64,000 bases of DNA from Bacteriovorax sp. MedPE-SWde (lineage in GTDB: Bacteria > Bdellovibrionota > Bacteriovoracia > Bacteriovoracales > Bacteriovoracaceae): contig MPCU01000002.1 of NCBI GenBank assembly GCA_001874305.1, forward strand, positions 124,001 through 188,000. Reading direction: 5' to 3'. Made by a program: the position numbers and the translations under genes. Of the stretch, positions 34,133 through 43,829 are shown one piece after another (positions within the stretch are counted from its first letter, which is position 1; every line of letters starts with the position of its first letter). The notes below the pieces were generated by a model. The model did not search any database. It saw nothing but the letters and a program-made list of their open reading frames with translations, and was not told the origin of the DNA.

Positions 34133-35866
34133 CTACTTAGGCATCCTTCCCTTAAGAAGCTCAGTTGAGAGCTCCTTATTAGTCGTTTTCAGAGCTTTTA
34201 ACTTCTTTTGCGTCTTACCTGTCACGATATTAATATCCGTCACATAACCAAGCCTAGACACGATGAGGGAGTATGTCTTATCAACGAGAAAATACTTATC
34301 TTTCTTTTCAAAATTGCCCTTGAGAAATCTGAGCCCATTTACAGAGAGTATCTCATCCCCAGCGTTTAGACCTGACTTATAAGCTGGTCCATCTAGCTCG
34401 ACAGACTTAACAAATACTCTGTCACCCTTAAACTCAGGATTAAATCCTAGATCCACCTTGCTCTTCTCATATTCAACTTCTACATTTACTTTATTTAGGA
34501 GAGCTTCAAAGTCGATATCCTCAGTGGACTTAATCATATGAACAAATTGGTCTCTGACTTCTTTGCCTGAAACCTCTTCAAGAAGATCAAAGACTTCATC
34601 TTCTTTAACACCCACTTCTGGATTTACAAGATAGCGCTGCCAAAGAAGCTCAACCAGATCAATCACCGATTTCTTTGACTCAAGCATTAAGATATTTAAA
34701 GCGAAGAAAACTAGCCCACCCTTTAAGTAGTAACTGATTGAAGAGTTATTATGGTTCTCATCTGGACGATAAAGCTTTATCCAAGAATTAAAAGAGCTGT
34801 CTTCAAGAGAGTGAAACTTTCTTCCCGGAACTGATAGGTAGCGGTTTATATTTTCTTTTATACAATCCAGATACTCATCAAGAGTGTAGAAATCAGTTCT
34901 AAAAATAAATAACTGATCCATGAAGCTAGTTAGCCCTTCTGTTAACCAGTGCATTTTAGTAAGCGCTTCTTTTGTATAATCAAAAGGTCCAAGCTCAATA
35001 GGTCTAATTCTTTTCACATTCCAAAGGTGGAAGTATTCATGAGCAACAAGTTCTAGCCATTCTTGGTAGCCCTTCTTATCTGTAATTGAATATGAGCAAA
35101 ATTGAAGAGCTGTTGAATTTAAATGTTCAAGACCTCCAAATAGTCCCGGAGCTAGATGTGTCATGAAGCAATATTTTTCATATGGGATTCCTCCCATGGT
35201 CTTTTGTATATGATCGACTATCTCGCGAATATCACCTTTCATATTATTGTTGTGAAGAATTGACTCTCCAAAGAATGCTAATTCATGAGGGATACCTTCA
35301 ACCATAAAACCATCTGTTTCATGACAACCTATTTCCAGTGGTGCATCAATGAAAGTGTCATAATCTTTTGCTGTATATAAGAAGATATCTCTCTTAGGAG
35401 ATATATCTGTCAGACCTGTTGAAATCTTTGACCAAAGAGGGTTTATAATCACCTCTAAAGTTGGATCTAGCATTTGCTTATCTAAAAATCCCATAAAGAC
35501 ACTTGGACCATGAATGAAAGCATGTGACTTATCGATATGAGACGTTCTCACAGTCAACTCATGACAATAAATTTCATACTCAACTGTAAACTCACTTTCA
35601 TTTGAATTTACTAAGTCACTCTTATCCCAATCAATTAGCCAAATACCTCTATCAAGTTGTTCATGATAAACTCGCTCACCTTTTGAGTTCTCGACCTTAA
35701 GCCAACGAACATTACGCCCATACTCTCTCATTAAATATGACCCAGGGGACCATGATGGAATGAATAGTTTTAATTGGTTCTCACCCTCTTCTCTCTTTGC
35801 TGTGATTTTCACATGCGCTAAGTGATTTTCGGGACTTGGAATAGATAATTTATATTGCAATTTCAT
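34133..35866 (-). CDS. M61-family aminopeptidase with PDZ domain
   Basis: 577 residues with the layout of glycyl-aminopeptidase-type M61 proteins: an N-terminal beta domain (1-170), GGLEH (244-248), the catalytic zinc site HEYFH (276-280) in VAHEYFHLWNVKRIRP, and a PDZ domain near 465-560 (GPAYKSGLNAGDEILSVNG). No signal peptide is visible, so it should be cytoplasmic, in contrast with the exported proteases nearby. It likely trims small N-terminal residues from peptides. It is divergent from the HesB-like gene. Confidence 0.92.
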   Translation of the reverse strand: MKLQYKLSIPSPENHLAHVKITAKREEGENQLKLFIPSWSPGSYLMREYGRNVRWLKVENSKGERVYHEQLDRGIWLIDWDKSDLVNSNESEFTVEYEIYCHELTVRTSHIDKSHAFIHGPSVFMGFLDKQMLDPTLEVIINPLWSKISTGLTDISPKRDIFLYTAKDYDTFIDAPLEIGCHETDGFMVEGIPHELAFFGESILHNNNMKGDIREIVDHIQKTMGGIPYEKYCFMTHLAPGLFGGLEHLNSTALQFCSYSITDKKGYQEWLELVAHEYFHLWNVKRIRPIELGPFDYTKEALTKMHWLTEGLTSFMDQLFIFRTDFYTLDEYLDCIKENINRYLSVPGRKFHSLEDSSFNSWIKLYRPDENHNNSSISYYLKGGLVFFALNILMLESKKSVIDLVELLWQRYLVNPEVGVKEDEVFDLLEEVSGKEVRDQFVHMIKSTEDIDFEALLNKVNVEVEYEKSKVDLGFNPEFKGDRVFVKSVELDGPAYKSGLNAGDEILSVNGLRFLKGNFEKKDKYFLVDKTYSLIVSRLGYVTDINIVTGKTQKKLKALKTTNKELSTELLKGRMPK

Positions 35867-36002
35867 TTAATGCTCTCCAACAAAAAAAGTTCTTGTAAAG
35901 GGCCCTAAGCTTGGGATAGATATTCTTAAATTTCAAACATAATACAATTTTAGCACATATTTCCACAAGGGAATACGAACGCATTTTTTAGGGGAAACGA
36001 AA

Positions 36003-36431
36003 ATGACGAGCAGTGCCACTACAATATCGGGGCCGAAGATCGAGCGTGAAAACATCGACCTTCCTACAGTTACATTTACACAAACAGCAATCGAGCAACT
36101 CACTCTTATGTTAGAGAACGACTTCACTCTTTCAGGTAAGTACTTTCGTATTTTAATCTCTGGAAAAGGATGTGATGGCTTTACTTACTCAATTGGTTTT
36201 ACTGATATTAAAGAAGAAGACTTCACTTTAAGAATTAGTAATGAAGAACCTCTTGAAATAATCATTGACCCTTTTGCTGCGTTTTATCTTGGTGAGACGA
36301 GAGTCGATTATGTACAAGATTTCCAGAACGACAGAGAAGGATTTGTCGTCTATAATAAAGATCAGAAGAAATTCCACGGGAAATTCTGGAGAGAGAATAA
36401 AGAGCTCGTACCTCCAATGTTAAATAATTAA
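36003..36431 (+). CDS. HesB/IscA-fold protein lacking the C-terminal Cys pair
   Basis: 142 residues, recognisable as the HesB/IscA/ErpA fold by VTFTQTAIEQLTLML, YFRILISGKGCDGFTYSIGF and DPFAAFYLGETRVDYV. The first conserved cysteine is C57 (GCDG), but the C-terminal C-x-C of iron-sulfur carriers is replaced by FHGKFWRENKEL, so normal cluster transfer with three Cys is not possible from one chain. It is followed 16 bases later by a LysR-type gene and likely shares its transcript. A cluster-binding dimer through C57, or a non-iron role, are both possible. Confidence 0.8.
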   Translation: MTSSATTISGPKIERENIDLPTVTFTQTAIEQLTLMLENDFTLSGKYFRILISGKGCDGFTYSIGFTDIKEEDFTLRISNEEPLEIIIDPFAAFYLGETRVDYVQDFQNDREGFVVYNKDQKKFHGKFWRENKELVPPMLNN

Positions 36432-36447
36432 AAAAGGAAAATAGATA

Positions 36448-37245
36448 ATGGATTATCGCTATATCAAGGCCTTCATGTTAACAGCTCGCCACCTGAGCTT
36501 TTCAAAGGCCGCCGATATACTTAAGATTGCCCAATCCGCAGTTAGCCGCCAGGTGAAACTTCTTGAAGAGTCACTTGGTATCGAACTCATTATCAGATCA
36601 AGTAAGAAAGTCGTTCTCACAGATAAAGGAAAAGAATTCTACGCCGCCTGTGAACACTTCGACAGAATGTCCCATGATATTTTTGAAAAAGAAGATGATC
36701 GACCACTAAAGGTTGGGATTCTAAACGGACTTCTTAAAACTTGGTTCAACCCTATCCTTATAAAGTATTACAAGAAATATAATCGCAATATGGAAATTCA
36801 TATTGCAGATCAGCCAGAACTTCACAAAGGTATCGAGCAAGGAAAGTATGATATTATTTTCTCTACCGATAATTTTCAATCAGAGCTTGTGAGTTCTCTT
36901 AAATTATTTGATGAGAAGCTTGTACTTATTAGCAAAGAAGAAGTTAATAGAAAGAAGCTACAAGACTATAGATGGATAGTTTACTCTGAGGGCGACAACC
37001 TCTTTAAAATGAGTAAGAAGAGAAGTCCAAACACTATAGTAGTTGAATCTCTTGCAACTATTGTAACTCTTGTTAAAAGTGGTGTTGGGATCGCAGTGGT
37101 TCCAGATCATGTTCTTAAGAAAACAGACTCTCTTATAATCCAAGATATCCCTAGTTTAAAAAGTCCTGGAATTTATATGACGACTTTAAACTTTAAAAAC
37201 CAACCACAGTTTTTAAAAGAAATTCTCAGCGTCATTAAGAAATAA
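36448..37245 (+). CDS. LysR-type transcriptional regulator
   Basis: 265 residues with a canonical N-terminal helix-turn-helix (FMLTARHLSFSKAADILKIAQSAVSRQVKLLEESLG) and a shortened substrate-binding domain from about residue 85 to the end. Typical LysR proteins have about 300 residues, so the effector domain is on the short side. The ligand is unknown. It lies 16 bases after the HesB-like gene; the usual divergent target gene is missing, so the partner may be the co-transcribed HesB-like gene. It ends at a hairpin terminator. Confidence 0.93.
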   Translation: MDYRYIKAFMLTARHLSFSKAADILKIAQSAVSRQVKLLEESLGIELIIRSSKKVVLTDKGKEFYAACEHFDRMSHDIFEKEDDRPLKVGILNGLLKTWFNPILIKYYKKYNRNMEIHIADQPELHKGIEQGKYDIIFSTDNFQSELVSSLKLFDEKLVLISKEEVNRKKLQDYRWIVYSEGDNLFKMSKKRSPNTIVVESLATIVTLVKSGVGIAVVPDHVLKKTDSLIIQDIPSLKSPGIYMTTLNFKNQPQFLKEILSVIKK

Positions 37246-37248
37246 AAA

Positions 37249-37275
37249 AGGCCACTACATGAGTGGCCTAGTCTT
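37249..37275. terminator. Terminator after the LysR gene
   Basis: AGGCCACT (37249-37256) pairs with AGTGGCCT (37262-37269) around a five-base loop, with an A-run before and TCTTT after, so it can also serve the convergent secreted-protein gene. Confidence 0.85.
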
Positions 37276-37294
37276 TATAAATTTATTAATTCTC

Positions 37295-37804
37295 TTATTT
37301 CTTTAGTTGAACATTCTTTATTCCAACCGTTCCAATTAGGAATTTCTTATTTGTTGTAAAGTGAAGCTTCTTAGCAACTTTGTTATCAAATAACATTTGC
37401 CACTTCTCGCCATTCTTCTCTACCTTTAAGTCGTATGTCTTAAAGTCTTTCTTTAGGGCATTAACAAGAGTCTTCATTGCAATGTCACCACCATAGTTAA
37501 CATCTACATTTGATGCTTTAAGATTTACAACATCACGGCCACTTCTTTTAACAATAGAAACTCCTGCTTCTAATTGCCCTGGAGTAAACTCAATCTTATT
37601 TAAAAGTTTACCTTTACCATCGAGTTCTTTCTTGTAAATTTTTGTAACGGCCTCGGTTTGGTCATCAGTCTTCAATCCCATAATGTAAATATTCTTGTCA
37701 TCATCATTGGTGATTGTCGATAGAACATGATCTTTAGCTTGAGCTGAATGCATTGTCCCCAATACCATCGACAGCAACAAACTAGTCTTGATTAAATTCT
37801 TCAT
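37295..37804 (-). CDS. Exported protein of unknown function
   Basis: 169 residues from the ATG at 37804, which has AGGAGAGGGGAAG just upstream and starts a clean signal peptide (MKNLIKTSLLLSMVLGTMHSAQA). A longer frame to 37885 lacks these features. The mature part is beta-rich, with alternating Lys and hydrophobic residues (IYIMGLKTDD, VVNLKASNVDVNY). No family is recognised. It is probably a periplasmic small globular protein. Confidence 0.75.
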   Translation of the reverse strand: MKNLIKTSLLLSMVLGTMHSAQAKDHVLSTITNDDDKNIYIMGLKTDDQTEAVTKIYKKELDGKGKLLNKIEFTPGQLEAGVSIVKRSGRDVVNLKASNVDVNYGGDIAMKTLVNALKKDFKTYDLKVEKNGEKWQMLFDNKVAKKLHFTTNKKFLIGTVGIKNVQLKK

Positions 37805-37913
37805 ACTTCCCCTCTCCTGTTGGCGTGAATTATACCTAGAGTAGGAAAATATACAAATGAGTGTGAAATTATTCCAGAATGCCAAAATGCACCCCCTAAA
37901 GGGTGCCCAAAAC

Positions 37914-39614
37914 CTAGCTTAAGGTATTGAAAATTATAGGTCCACCGACATGTTTGAACTCTTCATCAGAGAGAGTCCCATAGTCGTAATCTTCTAACTG
38001 TTGGATGAGAATATAAGAAATATAGTCCTCAATACCGTTAACTTCTGCCAATCCAAAGGCCTCAGTGAACCCTGTTATTTGAGGATTTATCTCTTCAGTG
38101 AACTTCATTTCGGCCATATATTTTGAACTAAATTCTCTCAGTTCATTTATAGTAACACCCATCTTTTGAGCATCTTCATGTCCAAACTTTCCAAGACTAA
38201 AGTTTACAAAGCTTGAAATTATAATAGCTTCAAAATCAATACTCGCAGTATCGTAGTTTAAATAGAAAGTATCTGAAAGTTTACCCTCTCCTGTAAGCAT
38301 AAGATAAGCATCTTTAAAGCTCTTTATAAAAGGAAGAGTTGCAACTAAGAGATTTGATTGAAAGTTAAGCTTCTGCCATGACTCAACATCATTAACAGCT
38401 ACTGCCTCACCTTTATGGTCTCTGATCTGGATTTGATAATTAAAGAGATCATCAAGAATTTGTTCAAAGTAAGATCCAAGAAATTTATCGTCAAATTCAT
38501 CCATTTCAAAGTTTGAAAGTTCTTTCTTAACTCTCTTTTGAATAATAGATACGAGAGAGTTACCAATCTGGTAAATATCTGCAAAATCAAAGTAGTCAAA
38601 GATACTCTCATCAGCAAAACCTCTCTTATCCTTAGCATAACTAAGACCAAGGTTAATAAGGTGTCTAACCTTCTTACCAACTCTTGTCATTGCTACAGGA
38701 CCGTCTTTTAAGACACCTGAGAACTCCATATTTCCGTTGAGTAAACGAATGAAGTTAAAGTGTAGATAGTGAAATCTATCTTGTTCAGATACCTTTGCGA
38801 GTTCATGAGAGATATCTTCCCTCTCCCCTTGAAAGGCAACAAGAGAGTTATGGTGAAGTGTTTGGGCCTTACCGAGATCATCAATATTGGCCTTGATCTT
38901 TTCTTTCTTAGCTATAAAGACATCAACATGTCCAACAGATGGAAGAGGATTAACAAGCTTAAGTGACTCAAAGTAATCTACAAAACCATAGTCCGCAAGA
39001 CGTCCTTTCTTTAAGCTATACTCTTCTTCAGAAAACGTCATAAAACATTCTGATACTATTTTAAAGAAGTGTTGATAACCTCTCTCAACTCCGATCTCAG
39101 TGTATACATCTTTAATAATCTGTTTAACTTCATCTACAACATCACACTTATCATCGTACTCAAAAAGAAGTTGATCATCTTCAGTGATGAAGTAGTAATC
39201 ATGATCTGGATATAGAGGTTCTTCTAAATCAAATGTCCAAATATTAAATCGTCCCTTAAGAAACAGTAGAAATTCTGGAGACTGAGCAAACTCAAGTCTA
39301 ATTCTATCATCAGGACACTTTGCAACTGCGACAACCCACTGTTCAAATTCAGGAGTGTCTAACTTGTCTTTCTTCCAAAGATCAAGATCGTAGAATACAG
39401 TTCTTTGCTCTTGAGATAATAATGGCAAAGAGTGAGTTCTCATTTCAAGAGGAAGTTGTCTCATTGTGACATAAAGTGGTTGAACAGGAAGTTGTGCAAG
39501 AGACTTACCTTCAGAAATATAGGACTCAATTAGGTCCATCGATGTGTAGGCCTGCGCCTCTTTTAGCACTAGCTCAATTACATCTGTCTCAGTTGGAGTC
39601 TTTTTCTCGCTCAT
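37914..39614 (-). CDS. DUF6178-like cytoplasmic protein
   Basis: 566 residues without signal peptide or membrane segments, largely helical and acidic. The N-terminal repeat-like region (SLAQLPVQPLYVTMRQLPLEMRTHSLPLLSQEQRTVFYDLDLW) is reminiscent of DUF6178 proteins from delta-proteobacteria and relatives, which have the same length; this is my recollection, not a search result. No catalytic motif is seen. It appears monocistronic with a good ribosome site (GAGGAAG) upstream of the ATG. Confidence 0.68.
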   Translation of the reverse strand: MSEKKTPTETDVIELVLKEAQAYTSMDLIESYISEGKSLAQLPVQPLYVTMRQLPLEMRTHSLPLLSQEQRTVFYDLDLWKKDKLDTPEFEQWVVAVAKCPDDRIRLEFAQSPEFLLFLKGRFNIWTFDLEEPLYPDHDYYFITEDDQLLFEYDDKCDVVDEVKQIIKDVYTEIGVERGYQHFFKIVSECFMTFSEEEYSLKKGRLADYGFVDYFESLKLVNPLPSVGHVDVFIAKKEKIKANIDDLGKAQTLHHNSLVAFQGEREDISHELAKVSEQDRFHYLHFNFIRLLNGNMEFSGVLKDGPVAMTRVGKKVRHLINLGLSYAKDKRGFADESIFDYFDFADIYQIGNSLVSIIQKRVKKELSNFEMDEFDDKFLGSYFEQILDDLFNYQIQIRDHKGEAVAVNDVESWQKLNFQSNLLVATLPFIKSFKDAYLMLTGEGKLSDTFYLNYDTASIDFEAIIISSFVNFSLGKFGHEDAQKMGVTINELREFSSKYMAEMKFTEEINPQITGFTEAFGLAEVNGIEDYISYILIQQLEDYDYGTLSDEEFKHVGGPIIFNTLS

Positions 39615-39836
39615 AATCTTCCTCTATTTCAAATTTGAAGTAAGTATATCTATTACAAAAACAACATCTTAGCAATGAAGCACTACTTTATTGTCGCTCA
39701 ATTTTTGAGCACAAATCGGCAACATATTGTTATTGCGTCATTAGGCCCAACACTTTTTATATATCAATGGTTTACATGTCATAATAGAGAGTGAATTACT
39801 CATGTATTAGACCAATTATGTCGAATAGCAGGCAAG

Positions 39837-42800
39837 ATGAATAAAATACTCTCTCACCTACTCTTATGTATGGTGTTACTTCCATTCACGACTATTGCCG
39901 AAACCGCCGAACAATTTAAAGGTGGGAGCTATAATAGAAAGCGCAATAGGGAAATTCGAAAAGTTAAAAATATTTATGGTCTTGAGTCCCATGAAGAATA
40001 TGACTTTGGTGCATGTCAAAAATATAAGAAAGAAGATGAAAAGCCTGACTACTTCATAAGCTGTGTTGAGGGAGAGCTAATCTACGATGACTCTTTTGAT
40101 AAGCTGACTTCGGCGACAATGGCTATCGAGTCTAAAGTTTACAAAGACAACCTTCTCAATGAACTCAAAGATCATTCAATTAAAGAACTCGATAAGAATA
40201 TAACAAACCTTGATATGATAAAGACATGTATCGAGATCAAAACTTCTGGCTTAACTCCCGGACAAAAGTGTAAGGAGCTACTTCCTAGTATTCTCAATGT
40301 AGTAAAAGTTCAGCTTCCACAGCTAAGAGCAACTATGTCATTGATGAATAAACCAAGAAGCTTCCAAAGAAGCAGAGTGAAGCCAAAAGACTATCAAGTT
40401 CAAATAAAGCATGAAGTACCAACGACAAAGGTTCCTTATCTTACAAAGAAAGAACAAGCTAAAATAAAAGAAGAGACCGAGGCCATACGCTTTGGTCTTC
40501 AACAAGACTGGTATGAAGAGAACTCAAAGAAGAATGGCTGTATTGAGCAGCTTTCTCCAAGGTCTTATAGATTTAAGCCCTCTAAAACACAATATAGTTG
40601 CGCCTCTGTTAATCAGGCAAAGCTAGATAGTTCTGTTAAAAGCAATATGGGTAAACTCAGATCAAAACTAAAAGAAAACTACTTTAAGTTAATCAGCACA
40701 AACCCTATCCTCGCTCATCTTAACCTCACAGGTGAAGAAGATAATGAGAAAATACTTTCAGAAGTTCAAACTGTTATATCAAAACTTCTAAGTGACGCGA
40801 ATAAGTCTAAGAAGAAACTCAATAGCTTAACAAAGGATGAGCTTCCTTCACTTATAACTAACGACAATATTGTAAATAGTTATCTTAAAAAGAAAGGCCC
40901 ATCGGAGGTTCTCTGTGATGTTTCACAAGACTTTAAAGACGATGAAGATTTCAATGAATTAAAAAATGACCTCTTCCTTGCTGGAGGGGCCTTAATAGGT
41001 GGTGGGATCTGTGCCTTTACTGCTGGTATTGGTTGTATCATTGGAGTTGGTCTAGCGACAGAAGTTGTCGGAGTGACTGTCGCACATGGTAGATATGAAG
41101 ATGCCGCAATTTCTTTTAATGCGGGACTTAGTTCAGCTGAACAATATAATGATAGAAAGTTTGAACGTGACTTCGCTCTCCTACTTGCACCTGTTTCTGT
41201 TGCAGGTGAATTCATTGGAAGTGGTGTAAGGATAGGAAGAAAGGCCTTTAAAAACTCTCCTTCAGGAAAGTCCTATGATACTGACATGGTTGGTATCTAT
41301 AAGAAAGAAGGATTTAGACAAAGAACTTCACTTCTTAAAGAGCCACCAAAGAATAAGAAAGATATGATTGGTAAGTATGAAAACTTCATACTTGTACCAC
41401 CAAAGCTTAACGCAAGATGGATAGATATTGCTAAGAGTGATAATGCCGGACTTTACCTTGATGTAGAAAACGCTGCACTTAAAAGGCTTAATGACACAAT
41501 TGGAGATAAGAGTTTTGTTACAGCGTTAACAAATGTACATAAAGATATACTCTCAACAAAAGTAAATAAACTCCTTACAAAATACCCTGGTGTCGACATT
41601 GAAGTTTATTCAGACTTTAAATCTGTTCGTTATGCATTCAAACCAAAGGACATGCCACCAGAGTTAAAAAGCAGACTACAAAAAGATCTTGATAGTACTT
41701 ACAAAGAAGCAAATACAGAGTTTGCAAATATGGTAAAGACTATGGATGGCGTCCCAGACACCGAGCACCCTGATCAATGGTTTCAAGGTGGACTAGGACT
41801 TACTGCTGATCAGGCAGGACAATCGGCGAAGAAAGCAAGGGATCTAAGTCGTCCCGCACAACTTACTTCCTTTGGTGAAATCAAAAATATCATTGAAGGC
41901 GAAGCAGAAACAATCACAAATTACTCAAGATCTCTAACTAAAGATCATCCTCTTGCTAAGGCAAACTTAATAGAAGCAATTCCTGGAACTGGTGAAAACA
42001 CTGTAGCACTTCCAGTCTTTGAAGTTATAAGAAAAGTTAAGTCTCCTAGTCGATCAGAGCTTGAAGTCTATCAAGCAACCTATCTATCTGACACTGGAGT
42101 ATCACTAACACATATTCAAGCAAGTGAAAGACTAATGAGTGTGCGACTTGCAAATGAACTAAATACAAAGTTTGGATCAGAACTATTACCGGGCCATGCT
42201 AAAGAGCTGCTCAAGTACTCTTCAAGTCTGGACTCATTAACTCCAGGTCTATGGGTAAAAGAAAGAGTTAGTGCCAATTTAAATGAAGCAAAGCTTGGCG
42301 GAATGTCAGGTGACGTCACGGGAATGGGTGCTAGAAATATAAGACAAGTTGCTTATGATATTGCAAAGACTACAAAAGCCAGTGCAGAAGAAGTTCTTAG
42401 TTCAACAAGAAAAGGTGAACAGGCCGTCACACAAACATTTGATGAAATAAAGAATAACTTTAAAGTAACTGTTAAAGATGTCCTAGATAAGAGAGGAATT
42501 AAATATAGTGACCCTTGTAGTGGTGATGATTGTGTTATGATCCCCTCTTCAAAGCTCAGCACAAAAGACGAAAATGCCTTGGTTAATGCTTTTGCTAAAC
42601 AAGACAACCCTTCTCAATACAGACTGAGTTTTATTCCAGAAGGAGTAAGCTCTGCGGACAGAACAAACCTTGCAGTACATGGCGAGCTGGTTGAAAAAGA
42701 ATTGAGAAAGAGATTAATAGGTGTTGGTGAAGGAAAAATCTCTTACGATAAATTATCACAAATTACAGTCGCAACGAAAATGCCAAAGCAAATTAAGAGT

Positions 42801-42977
42801 GGTGATGTTGGACTTATATTAGGGGTAGGAAAAGACTCTCCCCTATCTAAGGCAGAAAAAGAGCTATTAGAAAGTCATTTATCCTCGGCCGTAAAGAAAG
42901 TTAATGAAGCACTGGCCAAGGAATCTCCAAATACAAAATTTAGCTATGGAGCTGGAAAAGTAGACTGGCTAGATTAG
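39837..42977 (+). CDS. Very large exported protein with a central glycine-zipper segment
   Basis: 1046 residues with a signal peptide (HLLLCMVLLPFTTIAE, cleavage near 22). A region rich in Cys, Lys and Asp precedes a strongly hydrophobic glycine-rich stretch at about 380-410 (GGALIGGGICAFTAGIGCIIGVG) that could insert in a membrane. The C-terminal 500 residues are mixed alpha/beta and polar, without recognisable motif. It is solitary. The arrangement (exported, helical front, glycine-zipper hydrophobic centre, long polar C-terminal half) is like pore or effector proteins, but nothing proves this. Its stop overlaps the convergent SRAP gene by nine bases. Confidence 0.72.
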   Translation: MNKILSHLLLCMVLLPFTTIAETAEQFKGGSYNRKRNREIRKVKNIYGLESHEEYDFGACQKYKKEDEKPDYFISCVEGELIYDDSFDKLTSATMAIESKVYKDNLLNELKDHSIKELDKNITNLDMIKTCIEIKTSGLTPGQKCKELLPSILNVVKVQLPQLRATMSLMNKPRSFQRSRVKPKDYQVQIKHEVPTTKVPYLTKKEQAKIKEETEAIRFGLQQDWYEENSKKNGCIEQLSPRSYRFKPSKTQYSCASVNQAKLDSSVKSNMGKLRSKLKENYFKLISTNPILAHLNLTGEEDNEKILSEVQTVISKLLSDANKSKKKLNSLTKDELPSLITNDNIVNSYLKKKGPSEVLCDVSQDFKDDEDFNELKNDLFLAGGALIGGGICAFTAGIGCIIGVGLATEVVGVTVAHGRYEDAAISFNAGLSSAEQYNDRKFERDFALLLAPVSVAGEFIGSGVRIGRKAFKNSPSGKSYDTDMVGIYKKEGFRQRTSLLKEPPKNKKDMIGKYENFILVPPKLNARWIDIAKSDNAGLYLDVENAALKRLNDTIGDKSFVTALTNVHKDILSTKVNKLLTKYPGVDIEVYSDFKSVRYAFKPKDMPPELKSRLQKDLDSTYKEANTEFANMVKTMDGVPDTEHPDQWFQGGLGLTADQAGQSAKKARDLSRPAQLTSFGEIKNIIEGEAETITNYSRSLTKDHPLAKANLIEAIPGTGENTVALPVFEVIRKVKSPSRSELEVYQATYLSDTGVSLTHIQASERLMSVRLANELNTKFGSELLPGHAKELLKYSSSLDSLTPGLWVKERVSANLNEAKLGGMSGDVTGMGARNIRQVAYDIAKTTKASAEEVLSSTRKGEQAVTQTFDEIKNNFKVTVKDVLDKRGIKYSDPCSGDDCVMIPSSKLSTKDENALVNAFAKQDNPSQYRLSFIPEGVSSADRTNLAVHGELVEKELRKRLIGVGEGKISYDKLSQITVATKMPKQIKSGDVGLILGVGKDSPLSKAEKELLESHLSSAVKKVNEALAKESPNTKFSYGAGKVDWLD

Positions 42978-43709
42978 TCTAAGCTGCTTATCGTCTTGAG
43001 TTTTTTTCTTTCTCTCTATTTTATAGTCTTCGACATGTTCAAAGTATTCATCTGACTTATGATCCAAGATACTATCCCACTCTTTAAAGCTTCTTCTCTT
43101 AGAAGTATGTAACCATTCAGAGATATGATCCTTATCCAGATGAATCGGGCACCTATCGTGACCTGCTTCAAGAATTTCATCAGGAGGCCCATCTGTTAAT
43201 ACAGCAAATGAGTAAAAATATTCACCAGAAACTGGATCTCGCCACCTATCATAAAGGCATGGAACATACATGAGATCATTCTTTGTCGGATATATTCCAA
43301 TCAGCTTTCTCTTTGAGTTTTCACTACTTCCAGAACGTACCCATTCATAAAACTTCTTCATTACAAAGATGCCGTGATTCTTACCAACGAGTGGCGCCCA
43401 TGTTTTTCGTGTCAACAAAGAGTCTCTACGTGCATTAAATACGTTATACTTACTGGGCACTTCTTCTTGAGAATCATGGGGACGAAGTCTGTAGCGCATA
43501 GGCAGAATCAAGTTTTCTTTATTTTGCTCAATAGTTACTAGTGAGAAGGTGCCAGGAAAAGTCTTTCCATCAGTCTCCATTCTCTTATAAATTGAGCCAT
43601 CTTTCTCATTCAAGTCTTTGAAATTTAAGAATTCTTCACGTACCGGCCTGCCATTAACCGCTGCTGCCACCTCATTTAACTGAGAAAGTCCTTGAATCAA
43701 AAAACACAT
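42969..43709 (-). CDS. SRAP-domain protein (HMCES/YedK family)
   Basis: 246-residue protein that, by family, crosslinks to abasic sites in single-stranded DNA through Cys2 exposed after Met removal. C2 is present (MCF), together with NVFNARRDSLL (the N and AR residues of the active site), FYEW with the catalytic Glu, and HDRCPI with the conserved His. It is slightly longer than E. coli YedK (about 222). The upstream intergenic region contains an FNR-box-like site shared with the divergent fnr-like gene, so oxygen-dependent expression is possible but unproven. Confidence 0.92.
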   Translation of the reverse strand: MCFLIQGLSQLNEVAAAVNGRPVREEFLNFKDLNEKDGSIYKRMETDGKTFPGTFSLVTIEQNKENLILPMRYRLRPHDSQEEVPSKYNVFNARRDSLLTRKTWAPLVGKNHGIFVMKKFYEWVRSGSSENSKRKLIGIYPTKNDLMYVPCLYDRWRDPVSGEYFYSFAVLTDGPPDEILEAGHDRCPIHLDKDHISEWLHTSKRRSFKEWDSILDHKSDEYFEHVEDYKIERKKKTQDDKQLRLI

Positions 43710-43732
43710 AAAATTGGCCCTATACCCAAAAC

Positions 43733-43746
43733 CTGATCTAAATCAT
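43733..43746. promoter_or_regulatory. FNR-box-like site between SRAP and fnr-like genes
   Basis: CTGATCTAAATCAT deviates from TTGAT-N4-ATCAA by one base in each half. A TATACT -10 candidate for the fnr-like gene lies at 43779-43784, placing the box centre near -51, a little further than class II spacing. It suggests autoregulation. Confidence 0.55.
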
Positions 43747-43829
43747 GTAAAGATCATTGATGTATGTTAGATTGTAAATATACTTCTATTAGACTAATTA
43801 TAGCACACTAAGCATATTAAGGAATTTCA

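Noticed and set aside
36371-36431. Frameshift as the cause of the missing C-x-C in the HesB-like gene
   Set aside because: No TGT-x-TGT pattern occurs in the other frames near the end, and the following gene begins at normal distance, so the sequence looks intact.
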